Shown here in pieces: positions 55,486-64,000 of a DNA stretch of 64,000 nt (its first letter is position 1; every line of letters starts with the position of its first letter). The notes beneath the pieces were generated by a model. That model did no database searches, was not told the origin of the DNA, and was given only the letters and a program-made list of their open reading frames with translations. The DNA lies in contig JALDRK010000012.1 in the NCBI GenBank assembly GCA_031315915.1, forward strand, positions 1-64,000, in the 5' to 3' direction. Made by a program: the position numbers and the translations under genes. The DNA comes from Nitrospirales bacterium (lineage in GTDB: Bacteria; Nitrospirota; Nitrospiria; Nitrospirales; UBA8639).

Positions 55486-56050
55486 TCATATCGGGCAAGG
55501 GGTCATCTATCACCACAATATCCGGACAAGGCTCCAGTTCGGATCCCATCATGTGATTTGCGCTCGAAAACCACCTGGCCTGCCACCCCCGTTCATGAAA
55601 CACTTGGCGCATACGCTCGACCCGCGCTTCGTGACTGGAAACAATCCATACCTGCACGCTTTTCGAGCGCGAGGGTTGTTCCCACAATTGGGCGACGGCT
55701 TGTCGAATACGCCGCGGTTCGGCAGGTAACGCCAAAAACGCAGAAGCCCCCAAATCGGCAAGGACCTCCTCGGCATCGGGCCCGGCATAGGTCGCCGAGA
55801 CAGCCAGAATCGGCGGTATCTGCCTAGGACACGGAAAATGGGCTTGCAGAAGTTCGCAAAACCGCCATCCGGTAATCCCCGGCATATGCAGATCCAACAC
55901 AATTCCATCAGGAACATGACCCTCTTGAACCCACTGCCATGCCGTTTCGGACGAGTGATGGGAAATCACCTCATACTGATCCTGTGCGAATAGACTACCC
56001 AGAAAGTGCAATTGAACAGGATCGTCGTTAATGAGAAGCAACGTTTTCAT
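55412..56050 (-). CDS. tandem receiver domain protein, probably the N-terminal part of the hybrid kinase
   Basis: 212 residues. First REC: LLLINDDPVQLHFLGSLF with the phospho-acceptor in GIVLDLHMPGITGW. Second, divergent REC from VQVWIVSSHEARVERMRQVF to [13 protein letters not shown], cut after MVQEVGAP by a frame change. The rest of that domain is in the first about 60 residues of the next ORF. The ATG overlaps the stop of the GGDEF gene (ATGA). Confidence 0.8.
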   Translation of the reverse strand: MKTLLLINDDPVQLHFLGSLFAQDQYEVISHHSSETAWQWVQEGHVPDGIVLDLHMPGITGWRFCELLQAHFPCPRQIPPILAVSATYAGPDAEEVLADLGASAFLALPAEPRRIRQAVAQLWEQPSRSKSVQVWIVSSHEARVERMRQVFHERGWQARWFSSANHMMGSELEPCPDIVVIDDPLPDMNGRVATMVQEVGAPHNLCPARKCG

Positions 56051-57021
56051 TGTGATCGAAACAGGGGATTGGGATGCATCATGGCTGCCACGGGTTCGTC
56101 CTCACACACATCGAAATGAGCGTATTCCACTCCATTGCGTCCCGTGTTTTTCACCAAATACAGAGCTCCGTCAGCGGTTTGGATGAGACGCTCCAACGGA
56201 AACGGGTATGGTTCCCTCCACGTCGTCACTCCCTGACTCAGGGTCACGGACAGCTCAATATTTTTATATCGAAAGGGAGTATTCGATACCGCCAATCGGA
56301 TGCGTTCGGCCAGACTGAGCGCTTGGTCCGCATCGCTATTGGGTAACACCATCAAGAACTCTTCACCCCCATACCGCCCGATCGAGTCATAGGATCGCAA
56401 ACAACTTCGCATGCGTTCGGCGACTTCGATCAAAATCTGATCTCCAACGATGTGTCCAAAGGAATCATTCACGGTTTTAAAGGCATCTAAATCACCTAAA
56501 ATCACACTGACGGGTTGATGTTGCCGATGAGCGCGGTCCACTTCGCGCAAGAGGGCATCCACAATCGCCCCATGATTCAAAATTTGAGTCAAGGGATCTT
56601 GCATGGCTTGAATCCGGAGAGATTCTCTGGTGGCAATCAGTTCATTTTGAAGATCCACAATTCGTTTGCCTGCCCGTAACCGTGCGTCTAATTCTCCCAG
56701 ATGAAAGGGTTTGGTCAAATAGTCGTCGGCACCCGCATCCAACCCCGCAATCAAGTCCTCAGGATTGTTCCTTCCCGTAAGCAAAATAATATACATGTAG
56801 GGCACGCCCGCTTGTTCTCGAATACATTTGCACAGTTGTGGGCCGCTCATTCCCGGCATCATCCAATCCATGATAGCGACATTGGGAGTCGGCCCAGCTT
56901 CAATGATCTCCCAGGCGGCATCTCCGTCATGAGCCGAAACCACATCATGGCCCCACTGACGCAGCCGGTAGACCACCATATGCAAGGTGAGGGGATCATC
57001 ATCAACAACTAAGACTCGCAT
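56047..57021 (-). CDS. response regulator with GGDEF domain (diguanylate cyclase)
   Basis: 324 residues: REC 1-120 (VLVVDDDPLTLHMVVYRL, VAIMDWMMPGMSG, DDYLTKPF) and GGDEF about 150-305 with the active GGEEF motif (GRYGGEEFLMVLP) and LGDLDAFKTVNDSFGH. No RxxD inhibitory motif is obvious five residues upstream. Likely makes c-di-GMP under control of the adjoining hybrid kinase; a PilZ protein is encoded at 21.2 kb. Lies between flgL and the kinase. Confidence 0.93.
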   Translation of the reverse strand: MRVLVVDDDPLTLHMVVYRLRQWGHDVVSAHDGDAAWEIIEAGPTPNVAIMDWMMPGMSGPQLCKCIREQAGVPYMYIILLTGRNNPEDLIAGLDAGADDYLTKPFHLGELDARLRAGKRIVDLQNELIATRESLRIQAMQDPLTQILNHGAIVDALLREVDRAHRQHQPVSVILGDLDAFKTVNDSFGHIVGDQILIEVAERMRSCLRSYDSIGRYGGEEFLMVLPNSDADQALSLAERIRLAVSNTPFRYKNIELSVTLSQGVTTWREPYPFPLERLIQTADGALYLVKNTGRNGVEYAHFDVCEDEPVAAMMHPNPLFRSQ

Positions 57022-57090
57022 AGAGAGTTATCGTTTCCTTTCAACATAACAAGGTTATACAGTCCGAATTCCAAAAGATCAGGCACGCTA

Positions 57091-58239
57091 TCAAAGAAAA
57101 TTCAACAAGCTGGTTTCGAACTGACGGGTCAGGGTGGCCATGGAGGCTTCCAACGTTGTCTGTAACGTAGCTAAATCGGAAGCCACTTTTGCAAAATCCG
57201 CATCTTCATACCCGGAACGAAGGGTTTCAGTATTCACTGTCAACAGATCCAAGCCTTCCTGTATGGTATCCAAACGATTCACTTTGGCACCTAAATCGGC
57301 CCGAGCGTCAGTGACTTGGGATAAGGACGTATCGAAGGTCGCAATGGCCGACTCAATGGCATTGACATCGTTGGTAACCAGGGCCTGATGAAAATTCTGT
57401 AAATTCTGAAACAGATCGCTCGTGGGCCCTGAAAACACCTGATCTCCGGTGACATTCGAATCCACCGTTCGACCATCTCCAATTTCAAGGGGGATGGCTT
57501 CGCTATCGCCTTGATAGGCATAGCCCACTCGAACAAAAAATTGATCTCCGGTTTGGGGAGGTCCCCCACCATCGGTAATTGTGAGATCAAGCCCATCAAA
57601 GGAAAAGGTCGAGCCGGAGGTGTAGGCATTTCCGCTCGAGAGCGTTTGATTGGTCGTGGCGTTCACCACATCAAACTGCGTAGAGGAGGTGAACCGAATC
57701 TGGTACAAATCGGGTTGCAACGCCGAGGCGATGGACACCGCGGCAGAAATCGCCGCTCCTCCGGTATTTCCGGTATGGGCCGAGCCCGTTGCCGTCCCCA
57801 ACGCAAAAGGTTCGGTTTGTGTTTGACTTCCCGCAAAAATAAATCGCCCGTTCAATTGGGTATTCGCCAGGCCCACCAAACCCAGGATGAGCTGCTGCAC
57901 TTCTTTGGCTGCATTCGCTCGTTCAGAAGCCGAATTGGTGTCATTCCGCATTTGAAGAGCCAATTCTTTGGCGCGTTGCATACTCAAACCGGCCGTCTCT
58001 AAGGTGCTGTCCGATAGATTCAACCGCCCGACGCCTTCATTGACATTAAGTCTTCTCCGTTCGGTCGTCTGTAAGACATTCCTGAATTGGTTGATCCGTT
58101 CCATGGCTGCCGGATCATCGGATGGGCGATTAACCCGTTTTCCCGATGCAATTTGTTCGTTTCGATCAAAAATATCGGTCCGCAATCTCCGGATCGTGTT
58201 GAGAATGCTATCGACTTGTTGACGTTCAGTGACGCGCAT
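57091..58239 (-). CDS. flgL: flagellar hook-associated protein 3
   Basis: Hook-filament junction protein, 382 residues. Flagellin-like N-terminus (VTERQQVDSILNTIRRLRTD, SGKRVNRPSDDPAAMERI) and C-terminus (DFAKVASDLATLQTTLEASM, FETSLLNFL) are complete. 77 nt downstream of flgK. Confidence 0.95.
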   Translation of the reverse strand: MRVTERQQVDSILNTIRRLRTDIFDRNEQIASGKRVNRPSDDPAAMERINQFRNVLQTTERRRLNVNEGVGRLNLSDSTLETAGLSMQRAKELALQMRNDTNSASERANAAKEVQQLILGLVGLANTQLNGRFIFAGSQTQTEPFALGTATGSAHTGNTGGAAISAAVSIASALQPDLYQIRFTSSTQFDVVNATTNQTLSSGNAYTSGSTFSFDGLDLTITDGGGPPQTGDQFFVRVGYAYQGDSEAIPLEIGDGRTVDSNVTGDQVFSGPTSDLFQNLQNFHQALVTNDVNAIESAIATFDTSLSQVTDARADLGAKVNRLDTIQEGLDLLTVNTETLRSGYEDADFAKVASDLATLQTTLEASMATLTRQFETSLLNFL

Positions 58240-58316
58240 GGCCGGAATGTCCTTTTTATTTCAATCCAGTTTGCTTATTCCCTAGAAGACGAACACCATC
58301 ATCCTCACAACATGCT

Positions 58317-59963
58317 CTATTGTCCCATCGTCAAAATCGTCTGCAGTAATTCATCGGCAACCGTAATCATTCGGGCCGATGCTTCAAAGGCACGCTGAAA
58401 ACTCAAGAGATTCGTCAATTCCTCGTCCAGGGATACGCCCGAGACACTGTCTCTCAGGCGATTCACTTGATCCAATTCCATTTCCTTGCTCTGAAGAGCC
58501 AGATCCGATTCTCGTGCCGCAATTCCCACATCCCCAATCGTAATCGTGTGGTAGTCACTCAAGGTGACATTGCCTAGTTCACTCTGGCGGGCCGTATGCA
58601 GATTCACCAAGGCCAAGGCATTTTGGTTCCCACCGGGAACAGTGGCGGCGGATGAAGCCGCAGCAATTTTATCCGTGTCACTGACGGCCACCCCGAATCG
58701 CTGAGCGGCGCCTTTGTGTGCACTGAGGGTAAACGTATCTCCGGCGGCCACCGTGCCGGTCACGACCACGTCCAATCCGTCAAAATTAATGGTGGCTCCC
58801 GAGGTATAGGCTCCCGAAGTCACCGTGGATCCGGTGGTGGTATCCACAATCGAATAAGCCGCCGCGCCCGTAAACCGGACTTCATAATTATCGAGAGTCA
58901 ATAAGGTCGGATCCGAAATGGCAACCGAGGTCCCTTGGGCCGTCCCAGTATTGGTATCCCGGGCTAAAGGCGGATCGGGAGTCAGCGAGGAAAAAAAGAG
59001 GTTGCCTGTCGTGCCATCCAACCCGTATCCAACCTGATGTTGTTGGTTAAATTCATTGATCAGCTGAGCCGCCAACCGGTCAAGACGATCTTGGAATGCC
59101 GGAATATCGGTATCCCGAAGGGTCAAGAGGCCGCCGATTTTTCCTCCGTGAATTTTCTCCGTAATAGACAACAGGTTACCATCGCTTCGCACAAAGGCGA
59201 CATCGGAAAAAGGCGGGTTATCCGAATCAGGAGTCGTAGATAAGGCATTGGCGTGATTCCCGGCTACTAACAATTGCCCTCCAACCATCAGACCGATGCC
59301 GTCACGCAACGTGACCTGTTCAAGATCGACCAATTCAGCCATTTCATTGATCAGGACTCCCCGTTGGTCACGGAGATCCGGGGCTTCCTGCCCACTGGAT
59401 TCCGCCTTGAAAATCTGATCGTTGAGAGATGCCACTTTGACCGCCAGGCCGTTGATGGTTTCGACATGCCTGGAAATTTCTCCATTGGCATCCGCTCGAA
59501 TTTGATGAAATCCTTGAGCCGTCGAGAGAAATTGATCGGTCAAGGAAGCGCCCTTGGCGAGGAGAGCCGTGCGTTGAATGGCACTCTCGGGATTGGTCGT
59601 CACATCCCGAAGAGCGTTAAAAAATTCGGTTAAACTAAATCCCAACCCTGAATTATCCGTATCGGTTACAAGCCCGTCGGCCTGGGTTAAAAAATTATTC
59701 CGTGATGTCAGATAGCCGAAATCTTGCGTCACGGAGGTAATCTGATTTTCCAAAAACGAATCCACCGTCCGGCGAATTTGTCCGACTGCCACGCCACTGC
59801 CGATTACCCCTTCCACCGGACGTTTGGTTTCAAGGACCACTTCCTGTCGGGAGTAGCCCTTTGTATTGATATTGGCAATATTATGGGAGGTAGTGGCCAG
59901 CCCCTGTTGATGGGCCTGAATCCCCGAACGGGCGATATTGAACAAATGATTGATTCCTGCCAT
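58317..59963 (-). CDS. flgK: flagellar hook-associated protein 1
   Basis: Hook-filament junction protein, 548 residues. N-terminus LFNIARSGIQAHQQGLATTSHNIANINTKGYSRQ is the FlgK/rod-hook signature, and the C-terminal SLDEELTNLLSFQRAFEASARMITVADELLQTIL is complete. A central Gly/Thr repeat-like region carries two similar segments, one shared with FlgL (FDGLD[LV][TV]). Follows flgN by 12 nt. Confidence 0.96.
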   Translation of the reverse strand: MAGINHLFNIARSGIQAHQQGLATTSHNIANINTKGYSRQEVVLETKRPVEGVIGSGVAVGQIRRTVDSFLENQITSVTQDFGYLTSRNNFLTQADGLVTDTDNSGLGFSLTEFFNALRDVTTNPESAIQRTALLAKGASLTDQFLSTAQGFHQIRADANGEISRHVETINGLAVKVASLNDQIFKAESSGQEAPDLRDQRGVLINEMAELVDLEQVTLRDGIGLMVGGQLLVAGNHANALSTTPDSDNPPFSDVAFVRSDGNLLSITEKIHGGKIGGLLTLRDTDIPAFQDRLDRLAAQLINEFNQQHQVGYGLDGTTGNLFFSSLTPDPPLARDTNTGTAQGTSVAISDPTLLTLDNYEVRFTGAAAYSIVDTTTGSTVTSGAYTSGATINFDGLDVVVTGTVAAGDTFTLSAHKGAAQRFGVAVSDTDKIAAASSAATVPGGNQNALALVNLHTARQSELGNVTLSDYHTITIGDVGIAARESDLALQSKEMELDQVNRLRDSVSGVSLDEELTNLLSFQRAFEASARMITVADELLQTILTMGQ

Positions 59964-59975
59964 GACTCGTATCCG

Positions 59976-60470
59976 TTATCCGCGAAGGTTGACCGAACAG
60001 GGAACTGGTTGGACTCGCAAGGTGCCGGTTCCTTGATAGACTGGGCCCTGCCCTAATCCGGTATTGATGAGATTCATGGCTTCACGCACGACATATTGTC
60101 CGCGTCGGACCAAAACCGCATTTTTTTGACCTTGTTCTCGGACACGTGCGGTTTCTCTTCGTATGGCCTTGAATACCGGGAGTTGGTGAACACGCAAAAA
60201 ATCCGGGTGTTGTTTGAGCAAGCTCCAACACTCAGCGGATGATCCCGTGGGAACCCAAGGACGCAGCAGCGCGACCAAGTGTTGTTCGGAGCGATGAAAA
60301 TTCTCCAAGACATTCGCCTTCTGTTCGACCAAGGCCATCATCTTTTCCCGGTCGAGCCCCTTCATGACCGCCTCTTCTTGCACAAGCAGTTTCGAAAGCT
60401 CTTCAAGAACCTCCAATAACCGTTGAAAAACCTGCTGCAGAGCTATCCAGGGTATCGCGTGGGGTTTCAT
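59976..60470 (-). CDS. flgN: flagellar export chaperone FlgN
   Basis: Helical chaperone for FlgK/FlgL, about 164 residues. The pattern LLEVLEELSKLLVQEEAVMKGLDREKMMALVEQKANVLENF is typical of FlgN. I prefer ATG 60470, which has AAGGAG nine bases upstream, over the TTG at 60494. It stands between flgM and flgK, the usual order. Confidence 0.88.
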   Translation of the reverse strand: MKPHAIPWIALQQVFQRLLEVLEELSKLLVQEEAVMKGLDREKMMALVEQKANVLENFHRSEQHLVALLRPWVPTGSSAECWSLLKQHPDFLRVHQLPVFKAIRRETARVREQGQKNAVLVRRGQYVVREAMNLINTGLGQGPVYQGTGTLRVQPVPCSVNLRG

Positions 60471-60509
60471 GCCAAACAGCTCCTTCTTACCCAACTGACC
60501 ATCAACCGA

Positions 60510-60827
60510 TCAGCCATGCACATCGTTGAGGAACGTCTCACGGAGCAAGGCTCCGGCCACGCCTTCGGCAGTGGCTAATGCGGCCCCGTCCTCCAACCGC
60601 TGTTGCAATGCCTGAATTTTTTCTAATCGAATCTCGGGCAACGCCGCCGCTCGTGATGTGAAATCCTGAAGGGTCTTGACCACCGCGGACAGATCCACCG
60701 CATCACGGGATGGAGGACTTCCACCCGATGAGGACACATTGGTTGGTGATTCCTGCTGATTTTTGGAATGGATCTGAAAAAACAGTTTTCCCAGTTCTCC
60801 ACTGGGATCAAGGCTCCGTATCGTCAT
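60510..60827 (-). CDS. flgM: anti-sigma28 factor FlgM
   Basis: Binds and blocks the flagellar sigma factor FliA until exported. 105 residues: a disordered, Ser/Pro-rich N-terminus, then DAVDLSAVVKTLQDFTSRAAALPEIRLEKIQALQQRLEDG, the conserved FlgM helical region. ATG 60827 follows AAGGAGG and a sigma28 promoter, giving the usual feedback loop. Confidence 0.9.
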   Translation of the reverse strand: MTIRSLDPSGELGKLFFQIHSKNQQESPTNVSSSGGSPPSRDAVDLSAVVKTLQDFTSRAAALPEIRLEKIQALQQRLEDGAALATAEGVAGALLRETFLNDVHG

Positions 60828-60851
60828 GGCATCTTGCCTCCTTATCTTTCT

Positions 60852-60879
60852 TTATCGGAGGCAACTCAACCGAACTTTA
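60852..60879 (-). promoter_or_regulatory. sigma28 (FliA) promoter of flgM operon
   Basis: Minus-strand TAAAGTTC (60879-60872) and TCCGATAA (60859-60852) with a 12-base spacer. It is near the sigma28 consensus though one base longer. The TAA of flgJ is the first three bases of the -35 element. It would drive flgM-flgN-flgK-flgL and possibly genes beyond. Confidence 0.65.
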
Positions 60880-61245
60880 CGGAACAGAGGATAATTTCGT
60901 TGAAGATCTTGCTGCCGGAGACGTTTTGACCGCTACTTCCTGATCCGAAATCGACGCTAACATGTACTGGGAAAGCCCAAAACCACCGGCCTGGGCAGCC
61001 CGCTTGCCTAACTCCTCATCGTAGAAGGACATAAACGTCTCTCCCATCCGATTGGCAGTCAGAGTCCCCTGCGGGACCGTTTCTCGCATAATTTTCATTA
61101 AATAAGAGAGAAAATACGATTCAAACTCTTGGCTGGCCTTGAGAATTTCCCCTCGTCGGGCATACTCCTCCACTTTGCCGGCTTTGCCCGATACGAGAGG
61201 CTGGCTCAACTGACTCGGGTCAATGGCACTCAAAGAACTCAGCAT
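60877..61245 (-). CDS. flgJ: rod-binding protein FlgJ, N-terminal domain only
   Basis: 122 residues: the rod-capping half of FlgJ (ASQEFESYFLSYLMKIMRETV, GETFMSFYDEELGKRAAQAGGFGLSQYM) without the peptidoglycan hydrolase domain found in enterobacteria. Such single-domain forms are common outside beta/gammaproteobacteria; a separate lytic enzyme would be needed. A 164-base gap to flgI shows no recognised feature. Confidence 0.9.
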   Translation of the reverse strand: MLSSLSAIDPSQLSQPLVSGKAGKVEEYARRGEILKASQEFESYFLSYLMKIMRETVPQGTLTANRMGETFMSFYDEELGKRAAQAGGFGLSQYMLASISDQEVAVKTSPAARSSTKLSSVP

Positions 61246-61409
61246 AAGATTCTTCTCTGCACTATCGTTACCTCTTGCAGAACCAGCGAGGTGCTACGAG
61301 GCCTTTTATCGTAAAGCGTGAAGCACCAGGCGTGCTCAAAGCGGATACTCAAAACGACACCCGGCGTTCTCCTTTATCATGCCTCACCTTTTGCGCCTTG
61401 CGTCTCCAT

Positions 61410-62579
61410 TTAGATCAGCTCAAGATCTGCCTGTAACGCACCGGCAGCCTTGGCCGCAGTAAGCACAGCCACCAAATCTCGAGGAGTGACTCCGACCGAA
61501 TTCAGGGCTTTGACCAAATCCCCGAGCGTCACGGATTCATCGACCTGAATCACCCGATTGAGATCTTCCTCCACATCTGTAGTCACTTCAGGTGTCACCA
61601 CCGTTTCTCCTGCAGCCGAACCAATTAGGCCAGGTGCTTCCGGCTGTGACACATTGAAGCGGGTTTTGACTTTAATTGTTAAATTTCCGTGAGAAATGGC
61701 CATACTTGAGAGTCGAACATGCTCACCCATCACAATCGTCCCGGTCCGTTCATTCACCACGACTTTGGCGCGCACATCCACATTGACATCCAGGCCTTCC
61801 ACTGCCGCAATCACCTGGACCACTTGTCCTTGATACTTGGTCGGCAGGGTCACTTGCACCTGCCCTGAATTCAGAGCGGATGCCACCCCGTCTCCCAGAT
61901 GCGCATTGATGACGTCGGAAATCCGCAATGCTGTCGTAAAGTCGGCCTGATTCATGGTGAGAGAAAACTTATCCCATGTCTGCAACGCCAATTCGACCCC
62001 CCGTTCGACAATGGCCCCACCGGGAACAATGCCGCCAGACTGCTGATTTTTGACGACCGACGTCCCGCCCTCCCCCGCTTCAAAGCCCGACGTCGATATC
62101 GGGCCCTGAGCCACGGCATAGATCACCTGATTCGGGGCCTTCAGCGGAGTGAGGAGAAGAGTGCCTCCCTTTAAACTTTTGGCATTGGCCATAGAAGACA
62201 CCTGCACATCCAATTTCATTCCAGGACGCGCAAACGGCGGAAGCTTGGCCGTGACCATCACCGAAGCGGTATTCTTCGTGAGAAGCTGGATAGGATTTAC
62301 TTTGAGATTAATCCCCATGGTATTCAACATGGAAATAATCGCTTGGGCCGTGAATTGTCCGCCCACAACCGAATCTCCGGTTCGATCCAGCCCTACCACC
62401 AGGCCATACCCGATCAATTGGTTTTCCCTGACGCCTTCTATCGAGGCAATATCTTTTATCCGTGCGGCCTCGGAAGAGTGAACCATCATTTCCACAGTTC
62501 CGATGGGCATGACCTGGAATACGGTTAAACAGCCCACCAACATCACGACACTCATGCGAGGTTCAATCCATCTCCTCAC
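61410..62579 (-). CDS. flgI: flagellar P-ring protein
   Basis: P-ring subunit in the peptidoglycan layer, 389 residues. A signal peptide (SVVMLVGCLTVFQVMPIG) is followed by RIKDIASIEGVRENQLIGYGLVVGLDRTGD, the FlgI signature, and the body is complete to VTPRDLVAVLTAAKAAGALQADLELI. 24 nt after flgH. Confidence 0.97.
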   Translation of the reverse strand: MRRWIEPRMSVVMLVGCLTVFQVMPIGTVEMMVHSSEAARIKDIASIEGVRENQLIGYGLVVGLDRTGDSVVGGQFTAQAIISMLNTMGINLKVNPIQLLTKNTASVMVTAKLPPFARPGMKLDVQVSSMANAKSLKGGTLLLTPLKAPNQVIYAVAQGPISTSGFEAGEGGTSVVKNQQSGGIVPGGAIVERGVELALQTWDKFSLTMNQADFTTALRISDVINAHLGDGVASALNSGQVQVTLPTKYQGQVVQVIAAVEGLDVNVDVRAKVVVNERTGTIVMGEHVRLSSMAISHGNLTIKVKTRFNVSQPEAPGLIGSAAGETVVTPEVTTDVEEDLNRVIQVDESVTLGDLVKALNSVGVTPRDLVAVLTAAKAAGALQADLELI

Positions 62580-62603
62580 GCCTTACTCCTCACTGTTCAC
62601 GAC

Positions 62604-63305
62604 CTAAAACGGCGTCAACCAATTGAACAATCGTACCAACCATCCGGGGCGTTGGACTTCATCCACCACCCCAAGGCCGGTATATTCAATCTGGGCATCA
62701 GCCACCGCCGTAGAGACGACCGTATTCGTGGTATCCAAGTCTATCCGACGAACGATGCCTCGAATGATCATGGTCTGCTTTTCACTATTAACGGTGACTT
62801 CCCGTTTTCCGCGAATTCTCAAGTCCCCATTGGGAAAAACTTCCACCACCTGGGCGGCAATAGTTCCGTTCAAGGAATCTTCCCGACTTGTGGATCCCTC
62901 CCCTTCAAATGCATTCGACGTCGTGGCATCCAAATCGAAATACTGCGCAAATTTTTGTGTGAGCGAATTCAACCCAAACAATCCTCCGCCGGCGCCGGCC
63001 GAAATAGTGGACTCCCGATCGGCTTTGGTACTGGCCGATTTTGACCCACTGTGTTGTTCGACAATCTGCACGATCACGATATCCCCCACGCGACTGGCTC
63101 GTCGATCTTCGAACATAAAGGCCCGTCCGTTATCCGGTTCCCATAGAGATCCCAAGGAAGCGGTCCGGCTACGTTCAATAATCGGGATGTCTTCCTCAAT
63201 CTCGACCGTTTTTTGAGGCTTGGCACATCCCACGCAAATCATCAGGCCGACGACACCAAGCATTCCCCACACCGGAAACCGTCGAAAATCTCGGAACGCG
63301 CTCAA
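62604..63305 (-). CDS. flgH: flagellar L-ring protein (lipoprotein)
   Basis: Outer-membrane ring subunit, 233 residues. Signal with MLGVVGLMICVGC as the lipobox, then ASLGSLWEPDNGRAFMFEDRRASRVGDIVIVQIVE and the C-terminal LRIRGKREVTVNSEKQTMIIRGIVR. It starts with TTG at 63305, supported by GGAGG seven bases upstream and overlap with the flgA stop. Confidence 0.95.
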   Translation of the reverse strand: MSAFRDFRRFPVWGMLGVVGLMICVGCAKPQKTVEIEEDIPIIERSRTASLGSLWEPDNGRAFMFEDRRASRVGDIVIVQIVEQHSGSKSASTKADRESTISAGAGGGLFGLNSLTQKFAQYFDLDATTSNAFEGEGSTSREDSLNGTIAAQVVEVFPNGDLRIRGKREVTVNSEKQTMIIRGIVRRIDLDTTNTVVSTAVADAQIEYTGLGVVDEVQRPGWLVRLFNWLTPF

Positions 63306-64000
63306 AAAGGAACCTCCACGACGCCTGCTGTCATGACCATTCCCAAAATTTCCCGACCGGAGGTTTGGTTGAGAACAGAAATCGTGTCTCCGGTTCGACC
63401 GGCGGATTTGGCCAATCCGACAGCCTGCACCAGCAACCCCCTTCCCTTAACTTCGATTGTCACTCGATCCCCTTTGTGAATAACGGGTGGCGCGTCCAAG
63501 GCGACTTTTCGAATAGGCTGATGGGGAGGAAGCGGTCGAAGAACTTGTTTTCCAACGGCTTCTTCCACCCCCAAAACAAAATCATGTGTCAGGGAGGGCA
63601 CATCAATCGCCACAAATTCGATGTCTTTATCAGTCAGGATTTCTCTGGGTTTGATCCAACGAACCGGCACGGCCGCGTCCACTTGTCCCTTGAGTTCTCC
63701 CACGACATTCACGGTTTTCACAAATTGCCGGTTCACAAAAATCTGCACGCGAAAGGCCCGTCGTCCTGTCCGGCCTCCGTTCAATTCGTCTACGTCAATA
63801 TGAACATTTCCCTTTGGCACGATGATCGGTTGTTTCGGATACAACACCTGAACACTCAGGTGGTGAGCCGGACGAACATATCGACGAGAAATTTCCCCTA
63901 GTAGTGCCCGCTCCAAATCAGGAGCTGTCACGACCTGCACTGTCGGCTTGGATACCGAGGCACCCAGCACCTCCCCGATCTCGGCAATCCATCCTCCCAA
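63302..64000 (-). CDS. flgA: flagellar basal body P-ring formation chaperone FlgA, 5' end outside window
   Basis: Periplasmic chaperone for FlgI assembly. The visible 232 residues hold the SAF-like domain (VPVRWIKPREILTDKDIEFVAID) and the conserved C-terminus (GDRVTIEVKGRGLLVQAVGLAKSAGRTGDTISVLNQTSGREILGMV). The frame is open at base 64000, so the signal peptide and start lie outside. Confidence 0.93.
   Translation of the reverse strand: MGGWIAEIGEVLGASVSKPTVQVVTAPDLERALLGEISRRYVRPAHHLSVQVLYPKQPIIVPKGNVHIDVDELNGGRTGRRAFRVQIFVNRQFVKTVNVVGELKGQVDAAVPVRWIKPREILTDKDIEFVAIDVPSLTHDFVLGVEEAVGKQVLRPLPPHQPIRKVALDAPPVIHKGDRVTIEVKGRGLLVQAVGLAKSAGRTGDTISVLNQTSGREILGMVMTAGVVEVPF

Noticed and set aside
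1-64000. CRISPR array or other regular repeats
   Set aside because: No regularly spaced repeats were noticed in any intergenic gap; gene density leaves little space for an array.

Overview
The window reads as one chromosome segment of a motile, diderm (LPS-producing) bacterium of moderate GC. Gene content and style (compact lipid A operon with LpxI, FliW/CsrA, a one-domain FlgJ, many hybrid kinases and GT9 enzymes) fit Nitrospirota, most likely a Nitrospira-like organism. That assignment is inference from remembered family resemblance; no search was run.

Region 1 (1-13.5 kb, minus strand) is an outer-membrane biogenesis operon in the order bamA, skp-like, fabZ, lpxA, lpxI, Gfo/Idh/MocA oxidoreductase, lpxB, msbA, DUF374 acyltransferase-like, waaA, lpxK, waaF (cut by the window edge). 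lpxD is missing from its usual place between skp and fabZ. A good sigma70-type promoter lies ahead of bamA, back to back with the promoter of lon. Region 2 (13.9-19.3 kb, plus strand) holds lon, thiL, a DUF2062 membrane protein and an HD-domain phosphohydrolase.

Region 3 (19.4-26.1 kb, minus strand) is the late flagellar block: flagellin fliC, flaG, fliD, fliS and a FliT-like gene. Downstream is a three-gene set: a stand-alone histidine-kinase dimerisation (DHp) domain, a PilZ protein and a CsgG/FlgO-like lipoprotein. fliC has a sigma28 promoter and a leader with a GGA-containing hairpin and GGA-containing Shine-Dalgarno, the expected architecture for CsrA/FliW control; csrA and fliW are encoded 27 kb upstream on the same strand.

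Region 4 (26.2-52.5 kb, minus strand) is a 26-kb glycan island inserted between csrA and fliC. It holds GT9 enzymes, a Maf-like/CgeB fusion, a 1566-residue protein with four glycosyltransferase domains plus TPRs, methyltransferases, sugar epimerases/reductases, an RmlC-like epimerase, two aldo/keto reductases linked to ParB-like domains, HddA- and HddC-like heptose enzymes, a GDP-mannose-dehydratase-like SDR, a split transketolase, and an E1 alpha/beta dehydrogenase pair. No flippase, polymerase or ABC exporter is present. The simplest reading is a flagellin-glycosylation island that makes an unusual, probably heptose-derived, modified sugar.

Region 5 (52.8-64 kb, minus strand) holds csrA, fliW, a REC/PAS/histidine kinase hybrid, a REC-GGDEF protein, flgL, flgK, flgN, flgM, flgJ, flgI, flgH and flgA (cut by the window edge).

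A caution: at least thirteen single-base indels break otherwise intact reading frames (DUF374, msbA, an aldo/keto reductase, transketolase C-subunit, one epimerase, hddA, the hybrid kinase), many of them in homopolymer runs, and one in-frame TAA splits a methyltransferase from the giant glycosyltransferase. Because the shifted frames stay conserved, assembly error is at least as likely as gene decay.
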